Assembly: GCA_964012875.1 (NCBI GenBank)
Contig: CAXGUU010000040.1
Span: forward strand, 1 to 16,347
From: CAXGUU01 sp964012875
Lineage (GTDB): Bacteria > Pseudomonadota > Gammaproteobacteria > Ga0077536
Reading direction: 5' to 3'
Length of the DNA: 16,347 bases
Positions 1-7,321 of the stretch are shown in pieces. Made by a program: the position numbers and the translations under genes. Below the pieces are notes generated by a model. It was not told the origin of the DNA and made no database searches. It worked only from the letters and a program-made list of their open reading frames with translations. Positions within the stretch are counted from its first letter, which is position 1; every line of letters begins with the position of its first letter.

Positions 1-402
1 TGGGTTCTCGTCCACGATGCCGCGCGTCCCTGCCTGCGGGCAGCGGACGTCAGTGCCATGCTTGGCCGGCTTGAGCGGCATGCAGTCGGCGGCATTCTCG
101 CGGCTCCTGTGCGGGATACGTTAAAACGTTGTGACGGCGACGGCTCAATCGTCGAAACCGTTGACCGCAATGCAATGTGGCAGGCGATGACGCCACAAAT
201 GTTTCGTTTGGGTATGTTGCGCAGCGCGATAGAGCGAGCCCTCGCGGACGGCATCGTCGTCACCGATGAGGCACAGGCGATCGAATACTGTGGCCTAGTC
301 CCCTGCGTCGTGCCGGGCCACGCCGACAACATCAAGATCACACACCCCGAAGACCTGGCTTTGGCCGCTGCTATCCTTAACGCTCAGGCTGACGAGACTT
401 GA
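1..402 (+). CDS. ispD: IspD, 2-C-methyl-D-erythritol 4-phosphate cytidylyltransferase (5' truncated by window edge)
   Basis: IspD joins CTP and 2-C-methyl-D-erythritol 4-phosphate to give CDP-ME in the cytosolic MEP isoprenoid pathway. Frame 1 is open from the first base and gives 133 codons, so about the first 100 residues of a family usually near 230-240 residues lie outside the window. Visible family motifs are VLVHDAARPC at the very start, GGILAAPVRDTLKR, the VDRNAMWQAMTPQMF stretch, TDEAQAIEYCG and ADNIKITHPEDLALA near the C-terminus; the Lys in ADNIK matches a substrate-contacting Lys in the E. coli enzyme. The stop is at 400-402. ispF begins 40 bases downstream on the same strand, the usual ispD-ispF pairing, so the two are probably cotranscribed. 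Internal ATG codons such as the one at 58 are not the start, because the conserved VHDAARP motif lies before them. Confidence 0.96.
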   Translation, partial: WVLVHDAARPCLRAADVSAMLGRLERHAVGGILAAPVRDTLKRCDGDGSIVETVDRNAMWQAMTPQMFRLGMLRSAIERALADGIVVTDEAQAIEYCGLVPCVVPGHADNIKITHPEDLALAAAILNAQADET

Positions 403-442
403 TGGGCTTCGCAGTGCGATCATTTCAAATCAGGATAACGAC

Positions 443-922
443 ATGAGAGTTGGTCAGGGTTATGACGCGCATCGCTTCGACAGCGGAGACCACGTCTTTC
501 TGGGCGGCGTGCGGATTCCTTTCAGCAAGGGGCTTGCGGCACATTCCGATGGCGACGTGTTGCTACATGCGCTGTGTGACGCGTTACTGGGCGCAGCTGC
601 GTTGGGCGACATTGGCCGGCATTTTCCCGACTCGGACCCGGCCTTCGCCGGTGCCGACAGCCGTGTCCTGCTGCGTCACACCCGGGATTTAGTGCAACAG
701 CAGGGATATTCAGTGACCAATATCGACGCGACGATTATTGCCGAGCAACCACGTATCAGCCCTCATGTTGAACAGATGCGTGAGAACATCGCCGCCGATC
801 TGGATGTAGCGCTCGCGGCAGTCAACGTTAAGGCCACGACCACCGAAAAAATGGGTTTCACGGGCAGAGGGGAAGGCATCGCGGCTCTCGCAATTTGTGC
901 GCTTGAAGGTGGCCGAAGCTGA
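443..922 (+). CDS. ispF: IspF, 2-C-methyl-D-erythritol 2,4-cyclodiphosphate synthase
   Basis: IspF cyclises CDP-ME 2-phosphate to ME-cyclodiphosphate with release of CMP, as a homotrimer with a metal site at each subunit interface. The 159-residue length is typical of the family. The N-terminus has the signature VGQGYDAHRF, giving metal ligands Asp8 and His10. The third ligand is His42 in HSDGDVLLHALCDALLGA. The C-terminal CDP-binding signature TTTEKMGFTGRGEG spans about residues 132-145. The ATG at 443 is supported by an AGGA Shine-Dalgarno at 432-435, seven bases upstream, and by the expected N-terminus. It follows ispD closely. It is not followed by truD as in E. coli: the next gene is convergent. 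Identification is secure. Confidence 0.98.
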   Translation: MRVGQGYDAHRFDSGDHVFLGGVRIPFSKGLAAHSDGDVLLHALCDALLGAAALGDIGRHFPDSDPAFAGADSRVLLRHTRDLVQQQGYSVTNIDATIIAEQPRISPHVEQMRENIAADLDVALAAVNVKATTTEKMGFTGRGEGIAALAICALEGGRS

Positions 923-980
923 CGCCGGCCGGCCGATAGCCGGGACACGGCACCTCGGTTTCCGATATCGCTGGGCACCG

Positions 981-997
981 GCGGCTTAATCAGCCGC
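981..997. terminator. Hairpin between convergent ispF and Smr gene (possible bidirectional terminator)
   Basis: GCGGCT (981-986) pairs perfectly with AGCCGC (992-997) around a five-base loop. It sits 58 bases after the ispF stop and overlaps the stop codon of the minus-strand Smr gene. The convergent position suggests a role in stopping plus-strand transcripts, but no U-tract follows, so intrinsic termination is unproven. Confidence 0.3.
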
Positions 998-1511
998 GTC
1001 GGAGCAAGACCCAGGTCGCGCCACTGCCGCCATCGCGGCGGCCGGCTGGCACGTACGCCAGAACTCGCTCGTCGCCGCTGAGCCAGTGTTGCACTCGCGG
1101 TCGCAGCACAGCATTGAACCCGGGCGAACCCAGGCCCTTGCCATGAACGATGCGAACGCAGGTGACGTGCTCCCGCTGGGCTTGAAACAGAAATCGGGTC
1201 AGTTCCGAGCGCGCTTGTGCGACCGTCAGGCCATGCAGATCGAGTTCGGCGGAAATCTGGAACTGTCCGCGACGCAGCTTGCGCATCACACTGGTTTGCA
1301 CGCCGCCGCGTTTATACGATTCCGCGGGCTTCGGGCTCGATTCCGTATAGTCGTCGTTTAATGTGGGTGCTTCCCGGCGGGCGTTTTTCGGGCTCCGGCC
1401 GAGCGACTTGCGGGGCGGGCGTAGCTCAGCCTGATCGTGGTGCAGGCGTTTGACGTCGCCAATTAGATCGGAGAATCGCTCGCTGTCCTCGTCACCTGCG
1501 TTGTTGCCCAT
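990..1511 (-). CDS. Smr-domain (small MutS-related) protein, probable nuclease
   Basis: The 173-residue protein has a polar, Arg/Lys-rich N-terminal half and a C-terminal Smr domain from about residue 88 to the end. The domain shows the two signatures: DLHG at 91-94, within ELDLHGLTVAQAR, and HGKG at 123-126, followed by the GGSGATWVLLRR ending. The segment MRKLRRGQF just before the domain resembles gammaproteobacterial SmrA/SmrB proteins. Smr domains in this family are nucleases: E. coli SmrB cleaves mRNA on collided ribosomes, and SmrA has been described as a DNA endonuclease. The HGKG form is more like SmrA, while KLRRG-x-DLHGLT is more like SmrB, so no symbol is given. The ATG at 1511 follows an AGG-containing site. 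It begins 15 bases after the isochorismatase-fold gene ends, so the two form a likely operon. Confidence 0.9.
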   Translation of the reverse strand: MGNNAGDEDSERFSDLIGDVKRLHHDQAELRPPRKSLGRSPKNARREAPTLNDDYTESSPKPAESYKRGGVQTSVMRKLRRGQFQISAELDLHGLTVAQARSELTRFLFQAQREHVTCVRIVHGKGLGSPGFNAVLRPRVQHWLSGDERVLAYVPAGRRDGGSGATWVLLRRG

Positions 1512-1526
1512 CGCATCGCCTAACGT

Positions 1527-2069
1527 TCAGCTGCAGACACTATCCGCGGTGGTCACAGTCGCATAGATACCGCCGAGGGCCGCCATGAAAGAAGCATGGA
1601 CGTCGGAAGCTGAAACTGGCTTGTCGTTGAACGTCAGATCACGTGTCGCGCAAGCGTCTTCGAGCACCGCACAGGTGAAGCCGAGATCGAAAGCGGCGCG
1701 GGTCGTTGCATCGATACACATATGGCTCATCGCGCCGACGATGACCAGTTCATCAATACCGCTCGATCGAAGGGCCTGCTCCAGATCGGTGTCCCGGAAA
1801 GCATTAGGGAAGTGTTTTTGTGTCACTGATTCGCCCGCGGCGGGTTGCACACGCGTATTGATCTCTGCGCCAGGTGTGTCCGGAATGAAGAAACCAGCTT
1901 CAGGTCGGGCTGCCAGGTGTTGTACATGGAACACCGCACATCCTTTAGACCGACAGCGTTTGAGAACCGAGGCAGCCTTGTCCGCTGCCCGCTCCATTGC
2001 TACGAGTTCCATGGCGCCGCCCGCAAAGTAGTCATTTTGAATATCAATCAACAACAAGCCCTGTGCCAT
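1527..2069 (-). CDS. Isochorismatase-fold cysteine hydrolase
   Basis: Cytosolic hydrolase of the isochorismatase/nicotinamidase superfamily, 180 residues from the ATG at 2069. The catalytic triad is visible: Asp9 in LLLIDIQNDYF, Lys85 in TQKHFPNAF and Cys118 in GAMSHMCIDATTRAA. The non-proline cis-peptide region (VGAMSHMC) also fits. Family members hydrolyse isochorismate, nicotinamide, N-carbamoyl compounds or related amides; nothing here picks the substrate, though the SHMCIDATTRAAFD version is common in uncharacterised single-domain members. The start is chosen at 2069 because GGAGAG (2075-2080) lies five bases upstream; a GTG at 2093 would add eight residues (MTDRWRAA) without a good ribosome site. 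It lies 79 bases after purL and 15 bases before the Smr gene, so it may be transcribed with both. Confidence 0.9.
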   Translation of the reverse strand: MAQGLLLIDIQNDYFAGGAMELVAMERAADKAASVLKRCRSKGCAVFHVQHLAARPEAGFFIPDTPGAEINTRVQPAAGESVTQKHFPNAFRDTDLEQALRSSGIDELVIVGAMSHMCIDATTRAAFDLGFTCAVLEDACATRDLTFNDKPVSASDVHASFMAALGGIYATVTTADSVCS

Positions 2070-2074
2070 CGCCG

Positions 2075-2080
2075 CTCTCC
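2075..2080 (-). promoter_or_regulatory. Shine-Dalgarno deciding the hydrolase start
   Basis: GGAGAG on the minus strand, five bases before the ATG at 2069. It favours the 180-residue form over the GTG-initiated form beginning at 2093. Confidence 0.6.
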
Positions 2081-2148
2081 ATCGGTCCGTCACACCGTCC
2101 CGCAGGTCGGTTTCGTGCCGGCCACGCTAATCCCTCGTGCTCATTCGG

Positions 2149-5100
2149 TCAATCGCCAATCCGATTCTGACGTGCCAGGTGCATGAGGAATTCAGTAACC
2201 ACTCCGGCATGGGCGCAGCCGGTCGAAGCGCTAGCGCATGCTGCGCTCCGGGCTCTGTCCCAGCCGATGGCCCGCCGGGCGTTATAGAACAATTGCATCC
2301 ACGGGCTTTCCTCGTGCGCCCAATCCGGCGGGGCCCATGACATCTGGCGTGCGAGAAAGACGCGTTCCGGATGGGGCATCATTATGGTGACACGTCCGTC
2401 GTCCGAAGTTACACCGGCCAACCCGTGTGGGGAGCCGTTGGGATTGGCGGGGTAGTCGGACGCGACGTTGCCCTGGTTGTCGGTGTAGCGCAAACACATC
2501 GCCATCGGGTCTCCGTCCGCGTCCCAGGCGGCCCGACCCTCGCCGTGAGCGATTGCGACCGGCGTCCGCAATCCTGCCAGTCCATCGAGTAGCAGCGAGG
2601 GCGATTGCGTGATTTCGACCATGCTGAGCCGTGCTTCAAATTGCTCGGAGTGATTGCGAACGAAGCGCGGCCAGGCGGCAGTACCAGGAATCAGATCGCC
2701 CAGATCCGCGAGCATCTGACAGCCGTTGCATACCCCCAGCGTGAAACGGTCCGGATGTGTGAAGAATCGTGCGAACACGTCATTGGCGGCTGCATTGAAC
2801 CGGATCGTGCCGGCCCAACCGCGACCGGCTCCGAGCACGTCGCCGTAGGAAAACCCGCCGCAGACGGCGAGGCCGCTCACGGCCATTAAATCTTCCCGTC
2901 CGGCGATCACATCGGACATATGCACGTCGACTGCTTCGAATCCGGCGCGGGTAAACGCAGCCGCCATTTCCAGATGCCCGTTGACGCCCTGCTCGCGCAA
3001 TATTGCGACGCGTGGTCGTGTCGACAGCAATTCGGGCCCTTGTGCAAATCGTGCTTGCAGCGGCTCTGGCGCCGAGATGGCGAGCCCCGGATCGTTCTGA
3101 TCGAGAATGCTGGCGAGTTCCTGATCAGCGCAGCGGGGATTGTCGCGCAGCGATTGCATTGCGTAGGTGGTCGACGAGTAGGCGTTGAGCAGTGAGAAAA
3201 TCGATTGCTCGAACACCATCTCGCCGGCATGCGAAAACTTGACGTCGACATCGTCCGAGGCGCGACCGATACAGTGCGCCATGGGCGCGAGTGAGCTCGT
3301 GCCGCGCAAGAAATCCATGACCTCATCGACCGCCCCGCGCGGTACCTCAATGACGGCTCCCAGCTCTTCGGCGAACAAGATCGCGTTGACATCGTCACCG
3401 AGCTTGCTCAAATCAATTTCAAGTCCGCGACGTGATGCGAAGGCCATCTCGAGCAGCGTCACCATCAGGCCGCCATCCGAGCGATCATGATAGGCGCGGA
3501 TATAACCGTTTTCGTTCAGCATCTGAATGGCGGTGAAAAATTCGCACAGGCGTTCCGGGCTGTCGCAATCGGCCGGGTCCCCGAGTTCCCGCGAAGTCGC
3601 CTGTGCGAAAACTGAGCCGCCGAGCCGGTTTTTCCCGTCGGAGAGATCGATCACAATGAGTTCGCCATTCTGTTCGCTGAGCTGCGGCGTGAGTGAACGC
3701 GTCACATCGACAACCGGGGCGAACGCCGTGATCACAAGCGAGACTGGCGCAACCGTTTGCCACTGGGCGCCGTCGGATTCCCAGCTCGACTGCATCGACA
3801 TCGAGTCTTTCCCGACCGGGATATTGACCCCGAGTCGCGGACAGAAATCGACACCAACGGTTTCGACCATACTGTAGAGGCGTGCGTCCTCGCCCTCGAA
3901 TCCGGCCGGACACATCCAGTTTGCCGATAACACGATATCGCTGATCTGCCTGACCCGGGCAGCCGCGAGATTGGTGACCGCTTCACCGACGGCAAGACGG
4001 GCGGAGGCCGGCCCGTCGATAAGCGCCACCGGCGTTCGCTCGCCGAGCGCCATCGCTTCGCCACTGAAATCGACGAAGCCGGCAGCGGTGACCGCGCAGT
4101 CTGCAACCGGTACCTGCCATGGCCCCACCATTTGATCGCGCACACACAAGCCCCCGACCGTGCGATCGCCAATGGTTATCAGGAAACGTTTGTCGCCGAC
4201 CCCGGGGAATCGCAACACCCGATCAATGGCGTCTCCGAGCTCGAACAATACGGCCTGCGGCGGCAGCGCGATCGCCTCCTGTGTGACCGCCTGTCGGGAC
4301 ATCTTCGGCGGTTTGCCGAAGATCACATCCATAGGAATATCGATTGCGGGGGTGTTTAAGGCGACGTCAGTAACCAGCAGGTGTTCTGCCTGCGTTGCCT
4401 CTCCCAGATCTGCAAAGGGACAGCGCTCGCGTTCGCAGATCGCGCTAAACACTGCCATGTCCGCGGGTTTGATTGCCAGTACGTAACGTTCCTGCGCTTC
4501 GTTACACCAGATTTCGAGCGGTGAAAGACCGGGGTCCGCGCTCGGAATCGCACGCAGGTTTAATTGGCCGCCTCGATTGAAATCATGCAGTAGTTCCGGA
4601 ATTGCGTTGGACAATCCACCCGCGCCGACGTCGTGAATCATCTGAATCGGGTTGTGGTCCCCGGCAGCCCAGCAGGTATCGATGACCTGCTGGCATCGAC
4701 GTTGCATTTCTGCATTGTCCCGCTGCACCGACGCGTAGTCCAGGTCATCCTGACCGGCACCGGCGTTCATCGACGAGGCTGCACCGCCCCCTAATCCGAT
4801 CAGCATAGCCGGGCCACCGAGGACGATGATGCGGTCGCCGGGCTCGACGGTGTTCTTCTCGATGTGCTGTCGACGAATATTGCCGACACCCCCTGCAAGC
4901 ATGATGGGCTTGTCGTATCCACGCAGTTGCCTGTCGGACGCCGGCGTTTCAAAGCTGCGAAAGTATCCGAGCAGCGCCGGTCGCCCGAATTCATTGTTAA
5001 AGGCTGCTGCTCCGATGGGGCCTTCGAGCATGATATCGAGGGCGCTGGCCAGTTTGGGGTTCAAGGGTCTGTCGCATTCCCAGGGTGCATCAATAAGCGG

Positions 5101-6129
5101 ATGTCGCAGGTGGGAAACGCTGAAACCTGTGAGTCCGGCCTTAGGTCGCGCCCCGCGACCTGTGGCACCTTCATCCCGGATTTCTCCGCCGGCGCCGGTG
5201 GCCGCTCCGGGGAAAGGCGAAATGCCAGTGGGATGATTATGCGTCTCGACCTTTATCAGAATATCGGCAGGCTCGTTGGCGCTCGAATAGATATTCGTCT
5301 CAGGGTTCAGGAAAAAGCGTTCGGCCGGGTAGCCGCGGGTGACGGCCGCGTTGTCCCGATAGGCCGACAGAACCTCATTCGGATGGGTTTCGAACGTATT
5401 CCGAATCATCTGAAAGAGACTGTGGGATTTCGCTTCTCCGTCGATCGTCCAATCGGCGTTGAATATCTTGTGGCGGCAGTGTTCTGAGTTTGCCTGCGCG
5501 AACATCATCAGTTCGGCATCGCTTGGGTCGCGTGCAATTTCCCGGTAGCGCGCTTCGAGATAGTGGATTTCATCGCTGGCAAGGGCGAGACCCAGCGACG
5601 CGTTGGTTCGCTCCAGTGCCGCGCGACCCTCGCGCAGTACTTCCACACGACCCAGTGGCGCCGGCGCCTGGGTTTGGTGCCACGACGCGAGGGCGCCCGG
5701 CGCGGTCAGAGTCGTCTCGGTCATGCGGTCATGCACGCGCGCTTTGAAATGTTCAATGTCCGCCGGCGCTAATCCCGGCAACTCCCAGGCGGTCATACGT
5801 TCGATGCGTAGTAGAGACTCGATGCCGCAATTAACGCAGATGTCGGTGGCCTTGCTTGACCAAGGTGTGATCGTACCCTGACGAGGTGCGACGATGAGGT
5901 CGAATTCAGACCCGGCTTCCGGCAAATCCATAGCGACTTTGGCCTGCGTTAGTTCGAGCAGGCGGTCGTGCGTCCGGGTCAGCTCCGATTGATCCGCGCC
6001 GTCGTCAAACCAGGCGACAAAAATGTAGCGCGCGCTGATCTCCAATGTCGCAGAAACCAGTCCATGCAGCAGTTTTGACAGGCGGAATTCCGAAACTGCG
6101 GGAGGGCCTTTAAGTAGCAGCGCTCTCAA
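2149..6129 (-). CDS. purL: PurL, phosphoribosylformylglycinamidine synthase (long single-chain form)
   Basis: Catalyses ATP- and glutamine-dependent conversion of FGAR to FGAM, the fourth step of purine synthesis. The order is: N-terminal PurS-like domain (residues about 1-150), linker and first AIRS-like ATPase half carrying FAQANSEHCRHKIFNADW, HNHPTGISPFPGAATG and RDEGATGRGARPKAG, then the second AIRS-like half, and a class I glutamine amidotransferase domain at the C-terminus. The amidotransferase nucleophile is Cys1134 in GVCNGCQM, and its His1253/Glu1255 lie in MMPHPERVF. Length is 1326 residues against 1295 in E. coli; the excess is a 37-residue tail after the usual NARRAIG end. The start is TTG at 6129: RALLLKGPPAVSEFRLSKLL aligns with the E. 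coli N-terminus and an in-frame TAA lies at 6148-6150. No good Shine-Dalgarno is present. It heads the run purL, hydrolase, Smr. Confidence 0.98.
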   Translation of the reverse strand: MRALLLKGPPAVSEFRLSKLLHGLVSATLEISARYIFVAWFDDGADQSELTRTHDRLLELTQAKVAMDLPEAGSEFDLIVAPRQGTITPWSSKATDICVNCGIESLLRIERMTAWELPGLAPADIEHFKARVHDRMTETTLTAPGALASWHQTQAPAPLGRVEVLREGRAALERTNASLGLALASDEIHYLEARYREIARDPSDAELMMFAQANSEHCRHKIFNADWTIDGEAKSHSLFQMIRNTFETHPNEVLSAYRDNAAVTRGYPAERFFLNPETNIYSSANEPADILIKVETHNHPTGISPFPGAATGAGGEIRDEGATGRGARPKAGLTGFSVSHLRHPLIDAPWECDRPLNPKLASALDIMLEGPIGAAAFNNEFGRPALLGYFRSFETPASDRQLRGYDKPIMLAGGVGNIRRQHIEKNTVEPGDRIIVLGGPAMLIGLGGGAASSMNAGAGQDDLDYASVQRDNAEMQRRCQQVIDTCWAAGDHNPIQMIHDVGAGGLSNAIPELLHDFNRGGQLNLRAIPSADPGLSPLEIWCNEAQERYVLAIKPADMAVFSAICERERCPFADLGEATQAEHLLVTDVALNTPAIDIPMDVIFGKPPKMSRQAVTQEAIALPPQAVLFELGDAIDRVLRFPGVGDKRFLITIGDRTVGGLCVRDQMVGPWQVPVADCAVTAAGFVDFSGEAMALGERTPVALIDGPASARLAVGEAVTNLAAARVRQISDIVLSANWMCPAGFEGEDARLYSMVETVGVDFCPRLGVNIPVGKDSMSMQSSWESDGAQWQTVAPVSLVITAFAPVVDVTRSLTPQLSEQNGELIVIDLSDGKNRLGGSVFAQATSRELGDPADCDSPERLCEFFTAIQMLNENGYIRAYHDRSDGGLMVTLLEMAFASRRGLEIDLSKLGDDVNAILFAEELGAVIEVPRGAVDEVMDFLRGTSSLAPMAHCIGRASDDVDVKFSHAGEMVFEQSIFSLLNAYSSTTYAMQSLRDNPRCADQELASILDQNDPGLAISAPEPLQARFAQGPELLSTRPRVAILREQGVNGHLEMAAAFTRAGFEAVDVHMSDVIAGREDLMAVSGLAVCGGFSYGDVLGAGRGWAGTIRFNAAANDVFARFFTHPDRFTLGVCNGCQMLADLGDLIPGTAAWPRFVRNHSEQFEARLSMVEITQSPSLLLDGLAGLRTPVAIAHGEGRAAWDADGDPMAMCLRYTDNQGNVASDYPANPNGSPHGLAGVTSDDGRVTIMMPHPERVFLARQMSWAPPDWAHEESPWMQLFYNARRAIGWDRARSAACASASTGCAHAGVVTEFLMHLARQNRIGD

Positions 6130-6341
6130 GATTCTTTGCAGCAGCTTTTATTGGGAACAGTCACTAAGCCCGTCGGCTGTCGCCGTGTCGTAACAGAGAA
6201 TAGGTTCGCGGGTCCACGTACCCTGCAGGGAGCAATCTCAAAATCAATTGCGGCAGTTCCGGGCCCGTTGCAGATTGTACTCGACTTGAACGCGAATCTG
6301 GGGCAACTCGATGACCTGATAGCTTAAGAAAGCTGTGAATT

Positions 6342-6393
6342 AGTCCGCGTCGTGCAGCGTGTGTTCCAAATGTACGAAGGCACGGTGCGGACT
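6342..6393 (+). repeat. Long inverted repeat / RNA hairpin in the purL upstream region
   Basis: AGTCCGCGTCGTG (6342-6354) and CACGGTGCGGACT (6381-6393) can pair along all 13 positions in a plus-strand RNA, with two adjacent G-U wobbles; the loop is 26 bases. In a minus-strand RNA those two positions become A-C mismatches, so the plus-strand fold is the better one. It is flanked by smaller hairpins: AGCTT-AAGA-AAGCT (6321-6334) and AGTAG-CAAG-CTACT (6400-6413). No match to a known RNA family is recognised. Confidence 0.45.
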
Positions 6394-6439
6394 GCACGCA
6401 GTAGCAAGCTACTAAGAAGATTCGCAATGCCCTATTCGT

Positions 6440-6465
6440 GCATCTGGAGCCAAGATGCCCAGTTT
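6440..6465 (+). terminator. Weak terminator-like hairpin
   Basis: GCATCT (6440-6445) pairs with AGATGC (6453-6458) around a seven-base loop. On the plus strand it is followed by CCAG and then TTTT. The U-run is short and displaced, so this is only suggestive. On the minus strand it lies about 26 bases after the secretin-like gene and could mark the end of the purB operon. Confidence 0.25.
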
Positions 6466-6484
6466 TGACTTGTTCGGAGCGTCC

Positions 6485-7321
6485 TTAACGAACGACATCG
6501 ACTTTGACCCAAGCGTCGTAGATGTCCTGACCTGCCTCGCTCGTGCTGAACATAGTGCCGCGGCCCGATTCATTAAACGACCGCCCGGCGCCGCCAAGCG
6601 TGCCGGCGACTATTGTTGACAAGCCGCGTGTATCAATTGCGCTGCCCCTGCCAGGATCGAGCTTGTCGGCGTAGTGGGAAATTTCCAGGCTGACGCCGTC
6701 CACACCCACGAGTGGTGGGGTGACGTAGAAACCAGCGCCGACATCGCGATATCGAACCGAGTCGTATACGGCCGCGCCGTGTGCGCCACTGACGATTCTA
6801 CGGTCAGCGCACGGTACGGATTGGCCGGCGTTGATAAATGCGGGGCGGCCTTCCAGTGTGCTAACAAAATGGCCGTGCTCGATGTCCTGCTCCCGGCGGG
6901 TGCTCAAATTGTGGTAGTCGACCCGGTTGCTGCCGTCGCGCACGGAAATGTGCGCGCCGGGACCGCTATACGGATGGCCGCCGCCGCTGACGTCGCCACT
7001 TTCAAAACGGGCGGTCAACTCGTCCGAACGCAGGCGGGTGTCGTCTTCAATATCCTGGCGAACGGTGATTCGCAACTGGTTTAAGGACCGGTCCAATGCG
7101 CTCAACACCTGTTTCAGATCAGCCATGTTCTCCGGCGTCGCGCGGATGATTAGCTGATCGTTCATGCCGGTCACGGTGCCCCCGGGAGCGACGAGTTGGC
7201 GCAGCGTCGGCAGAACGCTGTCCACCAGGGTTGATTTGATTGGAATGATTTCCATGACGCGGTCATCAGCCGCGGTCGTTGTGATCAGCAAGAGAATCAA
7301 CGGAATGCTGACCCACTTCAT
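6485..7321 (-). CDS. Short exported secretin-like protein
   Basis: A 278-residue protein with an N-terminal signal peptide (Lys2, hydrophobic VSIPLILLLITTTAA, likely cleavage near residue 18-20), so it is expected in the periplasm or outer membrane. Residues about 22-85 resemble a secretin N-domain (EIIPIKSTLVDSVLPTLRQL, PGGTVTGMNDQLIIRATPENM, LSALDRSLNQLRITVRQ). Residues about 157-215 (LEGRPAFINAGQSVP, then VRYRDVGAGFYVTPPLVGVDG and LEI) look like part of the secretin C-domain. It is far shorter than GspD/PilQ proteins, and no other secretion genes lie nearby, so a pore is not assured. Its role is unknown. The ATG at 7321 has a perfect GGAGG eight bases upstream and overlaps the TGA of the preceding gene as ATGA; the upstream GTG at 7366 is less likely. 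Last gene of the tas-purB cluster. Confidence 0.75.
   Translation of the reverse strand: MKWVSIPLILLLITTTAADDRVMEIIPIKSTLVDSVLPTLRQLVAPGGTVTGMNDQLIIRATPENMADLKQVLSALDRSLNQLRITVRQDIEDDTRLRSDELTARFESGDVSGGGHPYSGPGAHISVRDGSNRVDYHNLSTRREQDIEHGHFVSTLEGRPAFINAGQSVPCADRRIVSGAHGAAVYDSVRYRDVGAGFYVTPPLVGVDGVSLEISHYADKLDPGRGSAIDTRGLSTIVAGTLGGAGRSFNESGRGTMFSTSEAGQDIYDAWVKVDVVR

Larger units (their letters stand above)
6130..6484. other. Gene-free 355-base region upstream of purL, rich in inverted repeats
   Basis: No convincing coding region is present between the end of the secretin-like gene and the purL start; the short open frames here (for example 6136-6327 plus, 6164-6427 minus) match nothing I recognise. 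It must hold the purL promoter on the minus strand, but no standard -35/-10 pair stands out; TACAAT on the minus strand (6274-6279) is the best lone -10-like hexamer. It contains a palindrome CCCTGCAGGG (6221-6230) and consecutive hairpins at 6321-6334, 6342-6393, 6400-6413 and 6440-6458. Confidence 0.6.

Noticed and set aside
4864..5487. 207-codon open frame on the plus strand opposite purL
   Set aside because: It lies wholly within the conserved purL coding sequence, matches no family, and is typical of antisense frames in G+C-rich genes.
6274..6279. TACAAT on the minus strand as the purL -10
   Set aside because: No acceptable -35 lies 16-18 bases upstream and there is no TGn extension. 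It is mentioned only as the best lone hexamer.
6342..6393. tRNA-like 7-base acceptor stem (AGTCCGC with GCGGACT)
   Set aside because: Only 52 bases span the arms; there is no anticodon arm, no T-loop motif and no CCA end, so it is not a tRNA.
6136..6427. Short open frames in the purL upstream gap as small genes
   Set aside because: They have no ribosome site, no recognisable protein pattern and overlap the hairpins; coding is unlikely.
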